64,000 nucleotides of DNA from Sphaerisporangium fuscum (GTDB lineage Bacteria > Actinomycetota > Actinomycetes > Streptosporangiales > Streptosporangiaceae), in the NCBI RefSeq assembly GCF_018531465.1, contig NZ_JAHDTF010000003.1, positions 372,001 to 436,000 on the forward strand. The letters run 5' to 3'. The notes under the pieces were generated by a model. It had not been told where the DNA came from. It searched no databases and saw nothing but the letters and a program-made list of their open reading frames with translations. A program made the position numbers and the translations under genes. This document shows, in pieces, positions 17,378 through 25,740 of the stretch; position 1 is the first letter of the stretch; every line of letters starts with the position of its first letter.

Positions 17378-19180
17378 ATGCCTTCCGACGGTAAAGACTC
17401 AGAGCCTGCTTCCGTCCCTCCTGATACCCCCCGTGGCGCGCGGTCGCGCTCACTGCGGCGGCTCACGCCGTACCTGCGCCCCTACGTCCCCCGCCTGGTC
17501 CTCATGTGGCTCGCCACCATGGCGGGCATCGCCACCAGCACCGCGATCCCGCTGGTGGGCAAGGACATCATCGACGACGCCGTCGGCGACGGCCACGGCG
17601 CGGCCCTCCTCCCGCTCGGGCTGCTCGTACTCGCCCTCGGCGTCACCGAGGCGTTCCTGACCTTCGTCCGCCGGTGGACGCAGACCAAGGCCGTGCTCGG
17701 ACTGGAGACGGCGATCCGCAACGACGTCTACCGGCATCTGCAAGAACTGCCGATGAGCTTCCACGGCGACTGGCAGTCGGGCCAGCTGCTGTCCCGCGTC
17801 ACGACCGACCTGTCCACGATCCGCCGGTTCCTCGGGTTCGGCCTGCTGTTCCTCGTCATGAACGTCGTGCAGCTGACCACCGTGGCCGGGCTGCTCCTGC
17901 GGATGTACTGGCCGCTCGGCCTGCTGATCGTGGTGGCCGCGGTGCCCATCTTCGCGGTGTCGCTGCGGTTCGAGAAGAAGTACCGCCGGATCTCCCGCGA
18001 GGTCCAGGACATGCAGGGCGACATCGCCACCTACGTGGAGGAGTCGGCGCTGGGGATCCGCACGATCAGGGCCTTCGGGCGCCGGGCGCACGTGTACGGC
18101 GAGTTCGACGCCGCCGCGCGCGAGGTCCACCGGGTCTCGATGGACAAGGTGCGGCTGGCCTCCCGCTTCTTCACCTTCCTGGAGGTGATCCCGAACGTCA
18201 CCCTGGCCATGGTCCTGCTGCTCGGCGCGCTGGCCGTGGGCTCGGGCTCGCTGACGCTCGGCACGCTGGTGGCCTTCACCACGCTGATGCTCCAGCTCGT
18301 GTGGCCCATCGCGTCCCTCGGCTACATCCTGGCGATCGCGCAGGAGGCCATGACCTCCGCCGACCGGGTCGTGGAGGTCCTCGACACCGAGCCGGAGATC
18401 GTCGGCGGCGCGGAGGTGATCGAGCGGCCGCGTGGGCACCTGCGGTTCGAGGGCGTCGGCTTCCGGTTCCCCGGCGCCGACCGGCCGGTGCTGCGGGACG
18501 TCTGGCTGGAGGTCCGGCCGGGTGAGACGGTCGCCATCGTGGGGGCCACCGGCTCGGGCAAGACGACGCTGACCGCCCTGGTGCCGAGACTCGCCGACGT
18601 CACCGCCGGCCGCGTCACCATCGACGGCCGGGACGTCCGCGACCTGAAGCTGCCGGCGCTGCGGTCGGTGGTCGCCACCGCCTTCGAGGAGCCGACGCTG
18701 TTCTCGATGAGCGTGCGGGAGAACCTCACCCTCGGCCGGGGCGAGGCGACCGAGGACGAACTGCGGGAGGCGCTGGAGATCGCCCAGGCCACCTTCGCCT
18801 ACGACCTGCCATGGGGGCTCGACACGCGGATCGGCGAGCAGGGCATGTCGCTGTCCGGCGGCCAGCGGCAGCGGCTCGCCCTGGCCCGCGCGGTGCTCAG
18901 CAAGCCGAGGATCCTCGTGCTGGACGACACCCTGTCGGCCCTCGACGTCGAGACCGAGGCCCTGGTGGAGGAGGCCCTGCGCGGGGTGCTCGCCGACGCC
19001 ACCGGCCTCGTCGTCGCGCACCGCGCCTCCACCGTGCTGCTCGCCGACAAGGTCGCGCTGCTCCGTGACGGCACCATCACGCACGTCGGCCTGCATCACG
19101 AGCTGCTCTCCACGGTCCCCGAGTACCGGGAGCTGCTGGCGCAGGACACCGACCTCGACCCCGAGGAGGCGCTGCGATGA
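17378..19180 (+). CDS. Heterodimeric ABC exporter, subunit with degenerate catalytic site
   Basis: A 600-residue type IV ABC half-transporter (six helices plus nucleotide-binding domain). NBD motifs: Walker A GATGSGKTT, signature LSGGQRQRLALAR, Walker B ILVLDDTLSALD, switch His in VVAHRAST. The residue after Walker B is Asp instead of the catalytic Glu, as in the degenerate-site subunit of BmrC/TM287-type heterodimers. ATG 17378 or GTG 17363 could start it. The stop overlaps the second subunit. Likely exports lipophilic drugs or lipids. Confidence 0.92.
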   Translation: MPSDGKDSEPASVPPDTPRGARSRSLRRLTPYLRPYVPRLVLMWLATMAGIATSTAIPLVGKDIIDDAVGDGHGAALLPLGLLVLALGVTEAFLTFVRRWTQTKAVLGLETAIRNDVYRHLQELPMSFHGDWQSGQLLSRVTTDLSTIRRFLGFGLLFLVMNVVQLTTVAGLLLRMYWPLGLLIVVAAVPIFAVSLRFEKKYRRISREVQDMQGDIATYVEESALGIRTIRAFGRRAHVYGEFDAAAREVHRVSMDKVRLASRFFTFLEVIPNVTLAMVLLLGALAVGSGSLTLGTLVAFTTLMLQLVWPIASLGYILAIAQEAMTSADRVVEVLDTEPEIVGGAEVIERPRGHLRFEGVGFRFPGADRPVLRDVWLEVRPGETVAIVGATGSGKTTLTALVPRLADVTAGRVTIDGRDVRDLKLPALRSVVATAFEEPTLFSMSVRENLTLGRGEATEDELREALEIAQATFAYDLPWGLDTRIGEQGMSLSGGQRQRLALARAVLSKPRILVLDDTLSALDVETEALVEEALRGVLADATGLVVAHRASTVLLADKVALLRDGTITHVGLHHELLSTVPEYRELLAQDTDLDPEEALR

Positions 19181-21039
19181 GCGGCACGACCACCGGCCCG
19201 CACGACGGCGCGCGCGGGGCCCCCGAGGCGGGACGCTGGCGCGGCGTGGCCGCCGAGAAGCAGGACGAGCTGCCCGACAAGGTGTCGGTGCTGCTCCGGG
19301 CGCGGTCCCGGCGGCTGCTCGGCGACCTGCTGCGCCCGCACCGGCGGGCCATCGCCGTGCTGATCGCGGTCATCGTGCTCTCCAACGCGGCCGGCCTCGC
19401 GATTCCCTACCTGGTGAAGGTCGGCATCGACGCGGGGATCCCGCCGATGCTGCGGCACCAGGGCGCCGGGACGCTGCTCGTGGCCGTCTCGGCGATCCTG
19501 GCCGCGACGCTGACCCAGGCGTTCACCCGTCAGGTCTTCCTCCAGATCTCCGGGCGTATCGGGCAGGACATCCTGCTGGAGCTGCGCCGCCGCGTCTTCG
19601 ACCACTTCCAGCGGCTGTCGCCGGCGTTCCACGAGCGGTACACATCGGGGCGGGTCATCGCCCGGCTCACCTCCGACATCGACGCGATCGCCGAGATGCT
19701 GCAGTCGGGCTTCGACAGCATCGTCACCGCCGTCCTCACCCTGTTCGGCACCGCCGTCCTGCTCCTGGTGCTCGACCTGCCGCTCGGCGCGGTCGCGCTG
19801 GTGCCGCTGCCGGTCCTGTTCCTGATCACCCGCTGGTTCCGGTGTCAGTCGAGCATCGTCTACCGCCGGACCCGCGAGGCGGTGGCGCTGGTCATCGTCC
19901 ACTTCGTGGAGTCGATGACCGGGATCAGGGCGGTCCAGGCGTTCCGCAGGGAGCCGCGCAACCAGGAGATCTTCGAGGAGCTGAACACCGACTACCGGGA
20001 CGCCAACGCCGGCAGCATGTACCTGGTCGCGGTGTTCATGCCGGGCATCAAGCTGATCGGCAACGTCACCATCGCGGCGGTCCTGCTGTACGGCGGCTGG
20101 CTCGCGATCCACCACGCGGTCACGGTCGGCGTGCTCGCCGCGTTCCTGCTGTACCTGCGGCAGTTCTACGAGCCGATGCAGGAGATCTCGCAGTTCTACA
20201 ACACGCTCCAGTCGGCCGGCGCGGCGCTGTCCAACCTCTCGGGGGTGCTGGAGGAACGGCCCATGGTGGCCGAGCCCGACGACCCGGTGCCGCTCCCGCA
20301 CCCGCGCGGCGCGGTGCGGTTCGAGGGGGTCGAGTTCTCCTACATCGACGACGTGCCGGTCCTGCCCCGGCTGGACCTGGAGATTCCGCCGGGACAGATC
20401 GTCGCGGTGGTCGGCGCGACCGGCGCGGGCAAGACCACGCTGGCGAAGCTGATCGCCCGTTTCTACGACCCGACGGCGGGACGCGTCCTGCTCGACGGCG
20501 TCGATCTGCGCGACCTCGGCGAGGCCACGCTGCGGCGGGCCGTGGTGATAGTGACGCAGGAGAACTTCCTGTTCAGCGGGACGGTGGCGGACAACATCAG
20601 GTTCGGCCGGCCCGACGCCACCCCGGCCGAGATCGAGGAGGCGGCCCGCGCGATCGGCGCGCACGAGTTCATCACGGCGCTGCCGGACGGCTACCGCACC
20701 CAGGTCGGCAAGCGCGGCGGCCGCATGTCGGCGGGGCAGCGGCAGCTGCTGGCGTTCGCGAGGGTCTTCCTCGCCGACCCGGCCGTGGTGATCCTCGACG
20801 AGGCGACCTCCAGCCTGGACGTTCCCAGCGAACGCCTCGTCCAGCGCGCCCTGCGCACCGTGCTCGCCGGCCGCACCGCCCTCATCATCGCCCACCGCCT
20901 GTCGACCGTGGAGATCGCCGAACGGGTGCTCGTCATGGACTCCGGCCTCGTCGTCGAGGACGGCCCCCCGGACCGTCTCATCGCCGAGGCGGGCCGTTTC
21001 GCCGGCCTCCACCGTGCCTGGCTCGACAGCCTGGCGTGA
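19177..21039 (+). CDS. Heterodimeric ABC exporter, catalytically complete subunit
   Basis: A 620-residue ABC half-transporter with an N-terminal cytoplasmic extension of about 50 residues. NBD motifs: Walker A GATGAGKTT, signature MSAGQRQLLAFAR (variant SAGQ), Walker B VVILDEATSSLD with catalytic Glu, switch His in IIAHRLST. Its complete Walker B complements the degenerate site of the preceding subunit. The ATGA overlap guarantees coupled synthesis. Confidence 0.93.
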   Translation: MSGTTTGPHDGARGAPEAGRWRGVAAEKQDELPDKVSVLLRARSRRLLGDLLRPHRRAIAVLIAVIVLSNAAGLAIPYLVKVGIDAGIPPMLRHQGAGTLLVAVSAILAATLTQAFTRQVFLQISGRIGQDILLELRRRVFDHFQRLSPAFHERYTSGRVIARLTSDIDAIAEMLQSGFDSIVTAVLTLFGTAVLLLVLDLPLGAVALVPLPVLFLITRWFRCQSSIVYRRTREAVALVIVHFVESMTGIRAVQAFRREPRNQEIFEELNTDYRDANAGSMYLVAVFMPGIKLIGNVTIAAVLLYGGWLAIHHAVTVGVLAAFLLYLRQFYEPMQEISQFYNTLQSAGAALSNLSGVLEERPMVAEPDDPVPLPHPRGAVRFEGVEFSYIDDVPVLPRLDLEIPPGQIVAVVGATGAGKTTLAKLIARFYDPTAGRVLLDGVDLRDLGEATLRRAVVIVTQENFLFSGTVADNIRFGRPDATPAEIEEAARAIGAHEFITALPDGYRTQVGKRGGRMSAGQRQLLAFARVFLADPAVVILDEATSSLDVPSERLVQRALRTVLAGRTALIIAHRLSTVEIAERVLVMDSGLVVEDGPPDRLIAEAGRFAGLHRAWLDSLA

Positions 21040-21106
21040 GGGCGGTCCCGGAAGCGGGGGCCCGGACGCGCGCCGGTCGCCCCGGTGTCACGGCGAGGGC
21101 CGTCCG

Positions 21107-22063
21107 TCACGCCGCGACGTGGTTGCGCAGGCGGAGCCGGTCGGGGTACGGCGACAGGTAGGACTGCCCGCCCACGTACGCCGCGCCCTCGCCCCTGGCG
21201 TGGTGGCGCAGCAGGGCGACCGGCACGCTGAGCGCCACCTCCCCGGCCCGGTAAGACGCGATCACCTCCACCAGGTCGGCCCGGCGGGCCCGGTCGAGGC
21301 GCTCGCTGATCATGCCGAGGCAGTGGAGCAGGACGTTGACGTGGCGGCCGACGGTGGCCTTGCGGGCCAGGGCCACGCGGAACGCCAGGCCGTACTCCCG
21401 GGCGAGCGGCTCGTGCGGGGCCGTCCCGGCCGCGGCGACGAGCCGGCCGAGCCCGCGGTAGGCCTCCGGCGCGTGGGCGAGGATCTGCATCTTGTGCCGG
21501 GAATGGAAGGCGACCAGGTCGCGGGGGCGCCAGTCGCCCGACAGCAGGGCCCGCAGCCGGGCGGCCGCGAAGATCCGTTCCACGAACGCCTCGCGCAGCC
21601 CGGCGTCGCGGAGCCGGCCCTCGTCCTCCACGGCGAGCAGGGGGTGGGCGTCCATCACCGGCCCGGCGAACAGCCCCCTGTGGCGCCGGTCGGCCACGCC
21701 CTCCCCGCTGTAGAGGGGGACGCCGTGGATGCCGCAGCTCGGGCTCTTGGCCTTGAAGACGTAGCCGTCCACGTCGAGTGAGCCGGCACGCTCGGCGGCG
21801 AGGGACGTCATCGGGGTGGTGAGGTCGGCGTGGCTCCGGCGGGTCACCAGGCGCGGCCCCTCGGGGGAGCGCTCCAGCCGCAGCGTCTCCCTCGGTGTGC
21901 CCAGCCCGATCTCCATCTCGGGGCAGATGGGCACCCAGTCGACGTACCCGGACAGCTCGGCGGCCAGGAACCGGTCGCGGCTGTGCCCGCCGTTGTACCG
22001 CACCGGGCATCCCAGCAGGCAGCTCGACACGGCCACCCTCGGTCTGGCGTGCTCCGTCGTCAT
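21107..22063 (-). CDS. DUF523-DUF1722 protein (YbgA-type)
   Basis: A 318-residue fusion. The N-terminal DUF523 domain has Cys-rich motifs (VSSCLLGCPVRYNG, WVPICPEMEIGLGTPRE and the conserved FKAKSPSCG segment). The C-terminal DUF1722/YbgA domain starts near LVAFHSRHKMQILAHAPEAY. ATG 22063 follows AAGGAGGG. It lies 17 bases downstream of an ECF sigma gene in the same operon. In E. coli ybgA is next to the photolyase gene, and such proteins often accompany light-responsive MerR regulators. Biochemical function is not established; the Cys pattern suggests metal or Fe-S binding. Confidence 0.9.
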   Translation of the reverse strand: MTTEHARPRVAVSSCLLGCPVRYNGGHSRDRFLAAELSGYVDWVPICPEMEIGLGTPRETLRLERSPEGPRLVTRRSHADLTTPMTSLAAERAGSLDVDGYVFKAKSPSCGIHGVPLYSGEGVADRRHRGLFAGPVMDAHPLLAVEDEGRLRDAGLREAFVERIFAAARLRALLSGDWRPRDLVAFHSRHKMQILAHAPEAYRGLGRLVAAAGTAPHEPLAREYGLAFRVALARKATVGRHVNVLLHCLGMISERLDRARRADLVEVIASYRAGEVALSVPVALLRHHARGEGAAYVGGQSYLSPYPDRLRLRNHVAA

Positions 22064-22080
22064 GATCCCTCCTTGGACGG

Positions 22081-22605
22081 TCACGCGGCGGCCCGCGGGA
22101 GCAGCCGGGAGAGGCGCTCCAGGCCGCGGGCCGTGCGGGCCTTGACGGTGCCGAGCGGCACCCGTAGCCGGTCGGCGATCTGCCGCTGGGTCAGGTCGCC
22201 GTAGTAGGCCAGCTCGATCGCTTGGCGCTGCGCGTCCGGGAGGGCCGCCAGGGCCCGGCGGACGCGGTCGCGGTCGTCGATCTGGTCGCCGTCCACCCGG
22301 CCGTCGTCGCCCGCCGGGTCGGCCACGGCCTCCAGCGGCACGGTGGCCGGGGTCCGCGCGCGCAGGTGGTCCACGGCCCGCTTGTGCGCGATCCCCATCA
22401 GCCAGGCGGGCAGGCTGCGGGCCGGGTCGAAGCGCCGCCGGCAGCGCCACACCTCGGCGAAGACCACCTGCAGCACGTCCTCGACGTCCTCCCGTGGCAC
22501 GTATCTGCCCAGGTAGGAGCGGACGGCGGGGGCATGGGTCCGGTAGCACTCGCCGATCGCGCCGGTCTCGCCCGAGGCCAGCCGGAACTCCAGCGTCTCG
22601 TTCAT
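22081..22605 (-). CDS. ECF sigma factor (LitS-like by context)
   Basis: A 174-residue group 4 sigma factor with region 2 (AIGECYRTHAPAVRSYLGRYVPREDVEDVLQVVFAEVW) and region 4 (ALAALPDAQRQAIELAYYGDLTQRQIADRLRVPLGTVKARTARGL). No anti-sigma gene follows. The gene lies between a cobalamin-type MerR regulator upstream and a DUF523-DUF1722 gene downstream, and two 11-bp direct repeats precede it. The arrangement resembles the Streptomyces litR-litS light system, where LitR represses litS in the dark. Confidence 0.9.
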   Translation of the reverse strand: MNETLEFRLASGETGAIGECYRTHAPAVRSYLGRYVPREDVEDVLQVVFAEVWRCRRRFDPARSLPAWLMGIAHKRAVDHLRARTPATVPLEAVADPAGDDGRVDGDQIDDRDRVRRALAALPDAQRQAIELAYYGDLTQRQIADRLRVPLGTVKARTARGLERLSRLLPRAAA

Positions 22606-22624
22606 GAGTGCCCCCTCGCCGTCG

Positions 22625-22646
22625 AAACTTATTCAAAACCTATTCA
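22625..22646 (-). promoter_or_regulatory. Tandem 11-bp direct repeats upstream of ECF sigma gene
   Basis: On the minus strand the sequence reads TGAATAGGTTT immediately followed by TGAATAAGTTT (10 of 11 identical). It ends 20 bases before the sigma start codon, in an AT-rich patch. CarH/LitR-type cobalamin repressors are known to bind tandem 11-bp direct repeats overlapping promoters, so this is a good candidate operator for the MerR protein encoded next door. Confidence 0.6.
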
Positions 22647-22751
22647 TAGCTCGCCGCGTGGAGAGAGCGCAACCACGGCACAGGGGTGCGGGGTTCAAGA
22701 AAGCGTCAACGATCCGAGGGCCTCGCGGCAGGCCGTCACCGGCGGCCGGCC

Positions 22752-23708
22752 TCACCCCACCAGGGCCATCACCGTCGAGACGGCCTCCTGCAACGTGGTC
22801 ACGCGCCTGCTGCCCTGCGGCAGTTCGCCCGTCCAGCCGGGGCCGCCCACCACCAGGTGGCTCGGCGGGCGAAGCCGGGGCAGGCCGGCGAGCGGGGCCG
22901 CGTCGCCGGTCTCCCGCTGCTGCGACCAGACGAACACGACGGCCGGCGCCGTCCTTCGCACGGCGTCGGCGAGCGCGGGGTACGGAGTGCGGGCGCCGAG
23001 CACCCGGGTCTCCACGGCCAGCTCGCCGAGCACGCCCGCCAGGGCGTGGGCGGGCAGGCTGTGCTGCTCGTCCTCGGCGCAGGCCAGCAGGACCGGACGC
23101 GGGTACACCGGCGCGGGGGCCCGCCCGGCGTGCTCGGCGAGCGCGACCTGCAGCCGGTCGGAGAACAGATGCTCGAACTCCACACCGCCGCCCGTCCGCT
23201 CCTGCCTCCTGACGATCGTCTCGAACACCGGCCGGGCCAGCCGCTCCCAGGTCCAGGCGACGCCGTGCGCCCCGAGGGCCGCCCGCAGCCCCCTGCCCAC
23301 GGTGGGCCCGTCGAGGGAGAACACCGCCCGGGCCAGCATCGCGGCGGAGGGCGGACGCGCCGCGGCCTCAGTGTCCGGCAGCCGGGGTCCGGCCACCGGC
23401 GCCGGGCGGACGGCCGGAAGGCCGCCCCGTAGTGCCTGGCGGGCGGCGTCGGCCGGCGGCATGCCCGTGTGGACGAGCCGGTTCATCTCCTCCAGGCGGC
23501 GCAGGTCGGCGTCGTCGTAGCGCCGGTGCCCGCCCGGACTGCGCCGGCTCGGCCCGATGCCGTACCGGAGGTTCCAGGTGCGCAGCGTGGGCGCGGGCAC
23601 GCCGAGCCGGCGGGCCACGGCGCCGATGCCGTACCCCGTCTCGTCCTCGCCGAGCGGCGTGCCCTCGCCGCCCGCGGCGCTCTCTTCCGTCACCCTCCGG
23701 CCCCTCAC
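22752..23708 (-). CDS. MerR family regulator with cobalamin-binding domain (LitR/CarH-like)
   Basis: A 318-residue repressor. The N-terminal MerR helix-turn-helix (YGIGAVARRLGVPAPTLRTWNLRYGIGPSRRSPGGHRRYDDADL) is followed by a four-helix segment (FEHLFSDRLQVALAEHAG, with the EH pair that caps adenosylcobalamin). The C-terminal Rossmann-like B12-binding domain has CAEDEQHSLPAHALAG, whose His aligns with the lower cobalt ligand of CarH. It likely binds AdoCbl in the dark as a tetramer and releases DNA on light exposure. The start is a GTG at 23708; GTG 23693 is an alternative. Confidence 0.85.
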   Translation of the reverse strand: MRGRRVTEESAAGGEGTPLGEDETGYGIGAVARRLGVPAPTLRTWNLRYGIGPSRRSPGGHRRYDDADLRRLEEMNRLVHTGMPPADAARQALRGGLPAVRPAPVAGPRLPDTEAAARPPSAAMLARAVFSLDGPTVGRGLRAALGAHGVAWTWERLARPVFETIVRRQERTGGGVEFEHLFSDRLQVALAEHAGRAPAPVYPRPVLLACAEDEQHSLPAHALAGVLGELAVETRVLGARTPYPALADAVRRTAPAVVFVWSQQRETGDAAPLAGLPRLRPPSHLVVGGPGWTGELPQGSRRVTTLQEAVSTVMALVG

Positions 23709-23929
23709 CTCGTCGCCGACCGGCGCCGGCCATGCTCGTGCCCCGCGGACGCGGGGCCGGCCGCCCCTGGACTTGTTTCGAGGAGCGGGCCCGGCCCGGA
23801 TGCGACCGGCACGGCGGAAAGGCAGGAGAACTCTACTGAAGCGACGGCTCCCGGGAACGGATGCCGGACGTCCCCGGGAACCGCGCGTCCCTCGCGCGGC
23901 TCGTCAGGCTCGCGGACGAGCCGGCGTGG

Positions 23930-24820
23930 TCACTTGCCGAAACCGGCCGTCAGGCCGCTGAGCAACTGGCGGCGGCCGACCACGTAGAGGACCAGGATCG
24001 GGAGGGTGGTCAGCACGACGGAGGCGAGCACGGCGGGCACGTTCACGCTGTACTGCCCCTGGAAGCTCCACAGCGCCAGGGGCAGGGTGCGCTTGTCGGG
24101 GCTCTGGGTGAGGATCAGCGGCAGCAGGAAGCCGTTCCAGATCGTCAGGGCGTTGTAGATCGACACGGTCACCACGGCCGGCCGGGTGAGCGGGAAGGCC
24201 AGGCGCCACAGCGTCATCGTCTCGCCCGCGCCGTCCAGCCGCATCGACTCGAACAGCTCCTTGGGCACGTCCCGGATGAAGTTCGCCAGGACCAGCACCG
24301 ACAGCGGGATCGCGAACGCGATCGAGGGCAGGATCAGCGCCGTCAGCGAGTCGTACAGGTGCAGCCGGATGATGATCAGGTAGATCGGGATGATGGTCGC
24401 CTGCAGCGGGATGGCCAGGCCCATGAGGAAGAGCGAGTTCACCGCGCGCAGGAAGCGGCCCCCGCCGCCGCGCACGATCGCGTACGCCGCCATGAACGCG
24501 AACGCGACCGCCGGGACGACCGCGCCGACGGTGACGATGAGGCTGTTGAGGAAGTACAGCGGGAAGTCGGACTCGACGACCATCTTGTAGTTGTCGAGGG
24601 TCGGGGCGGTGGGCGGCGCCAGCGGGTTGGACGCGTAGTAGGTGCTCTGCGACTTGAAGCTGGTGACCACGATCCAGTAGATCGGCACGATCACGACCGC
24701 CAGCCACAGCCAGCCCACGGCCCCGCCCAGCCAGTTGGGGCGCTCGCCGCGCCTGCCGCGCGGGCGGGTGCCGGGCGAGGCGGCGGCCCGTTCGAGTTCG
24801 GTCGTGTGGGTGAGGCTCAT
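23930..24820 (-). CDS. Carbohydrate ABC transporter permease (MalG-like)
   Basis: A 296-residue permease with six helices and the EAA loop PKELFESMRLDGAGETMTLWRLAFPLTRPA. Third gene of a binding protein-MalF-MalG operon reading leftward. No ATPase gene is present, so it probably uses a shared MsiK-type ATPase encoded elsewhere, as is usual in actinomycetes. It starts two bases after the MalF stop. Confidence 0.95.
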   Translation of the reverse strand: MSLTHTTELERAAASPGTRPRGRRGERPNWLGGAVGWLWLAVVIVPIYWIVVTSFKSQSTYYASNPLAPPTAPTLDNYKMVVESDFPLYFLNSLIVTVGAVVPAVAFAFMAAYAIVRGGGGRFLRAVNSLFLMGLAIPLQATIIPIYLIIIRLHLYDSLTALILPSIAFAIPLSVLVLANFIRDVPKELFESMRLDGAGETMTLWRLAFPLTRPAVVTVSIYNALTIWNGFLLPLILTQSPDKRTLPLALWSFQGQYSVNVPAVLASVVLTTLPILVLYVVGRRQLLSGLTAGFGK

Positions 24821-24822
24821 GA

Positions 24823-25740
24823 TCAGGCACCTTCCAGCTGGCTGGCGCCGGGGTCACGGCCGCCGAGCCGGCGCAGCAGCAGCGCCAGGGCGAGGCCCAC
24901 CAGGACCAGGATGACCGCGATCGCGCTGGCCGGTCCCATGAGGTTGGCCTGGAACCCGCGCTTGTACATGTCCAGGGCGAGCACCCGGGTGGCGTCGCCG
25001 GGGCCGCCCGCCGTCAGCACGAAGATCAGGTCGAAGAATGTCAGCGAGCCGACGACCATGAGCGTCGACGACGTGATGATCGTGTACTTGAGCTGCGGCA
25101 GGGTGATGCTGAAGAACTTGCGCACCCGGCCCGCGCCGTCCAGCTCGGCGGCCTCGAACATCGACCTCGGGATCTGCCGCACGCCGCCCTGGTAGATCAG
25201 CGAGTGGAACGGGATGAACTGCCACGACACCACGAAGATCACGACGCTGAACGCCAGGACCGGCTCGCCGAGCCAGTCCTGCGTGAGCAGCGCCAGGTGC
25301 AGCCCGGCGCCGAGCCCGAAGTTCGGGTCCAGCAGCGCCTTGTAGGTGATGGCGATGGCGGCCGAGCTGAGCAGCAGCGGGATGAAGTACAGCACCGCCA
25401 GCACCGCACGGTAGCGCTGGTGCCCGGCGAGGAACACCCCGATCAGGATGCTGGCGGGCGTCTGGACCGCCCAGGAGGCCGCCATCACCAGGAACGTCAC
25501 CCACAGCGCGTGCGGAAGACCGGGGTCGCCGAGGACGGCCCGCCAGCTCGTGAGCCCTGAGATCTGGAGGTCGCCGAGCCCGTCCCAGGTCGTGAAGCTG
25601 AGGAACAGGACCCCGGCGAGCGGGATCACCCCGAAGGCGACGAACATCACCAGGGCCGGCACGGCCAGCCACGGGAGGACCCCGCCGGAGGCCCGCCGCG
25701 TGGCGGCCGGCGGGGTCTGTGTCCGCGTGGGGCCGCTCAC
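24823..25740 (-). CDS. Carbohydrate ABC transporter permease (MalF-like)
   Basis: A 305-residue permease with EAA loop PRSMFEAAELDGAGRVRKFFSITLPQLKYTI. The GTG at 25740 overlaps the binding-protein stop (GTGA). The longer open frame upstream runs antisense-like through the binding-protein gene and is not real. Works with the MalG-like partner. Confidence 0.95.
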   Translation of the reverse strand: MSGPTRTQTPPAATRRASGGVLPWLAVPALVMFVAFGVIPLAGVLFLSFTTWDGLGDLQISGLTSWRAVLGDPGLPHALWVTFLVMAASWAVQTPASILIGVFLAGHQRYRAVLAVLYFIPLLLSSAAIAITYKALLDPNFGLGAGLHLALLTQDWLGEPVLAFSVVIFVVSWQFIPFHSLIYQGGVRQIPRSMFEAAELDGAGRVRKFFSITLPQLKYTIITSSTLMVVGSLTFFDLIFVLTAGGPGDATRVLALDMYKRGFQANLMGPASAIAVILVLVGLALALLLRRLGGRDPGASQLEGA

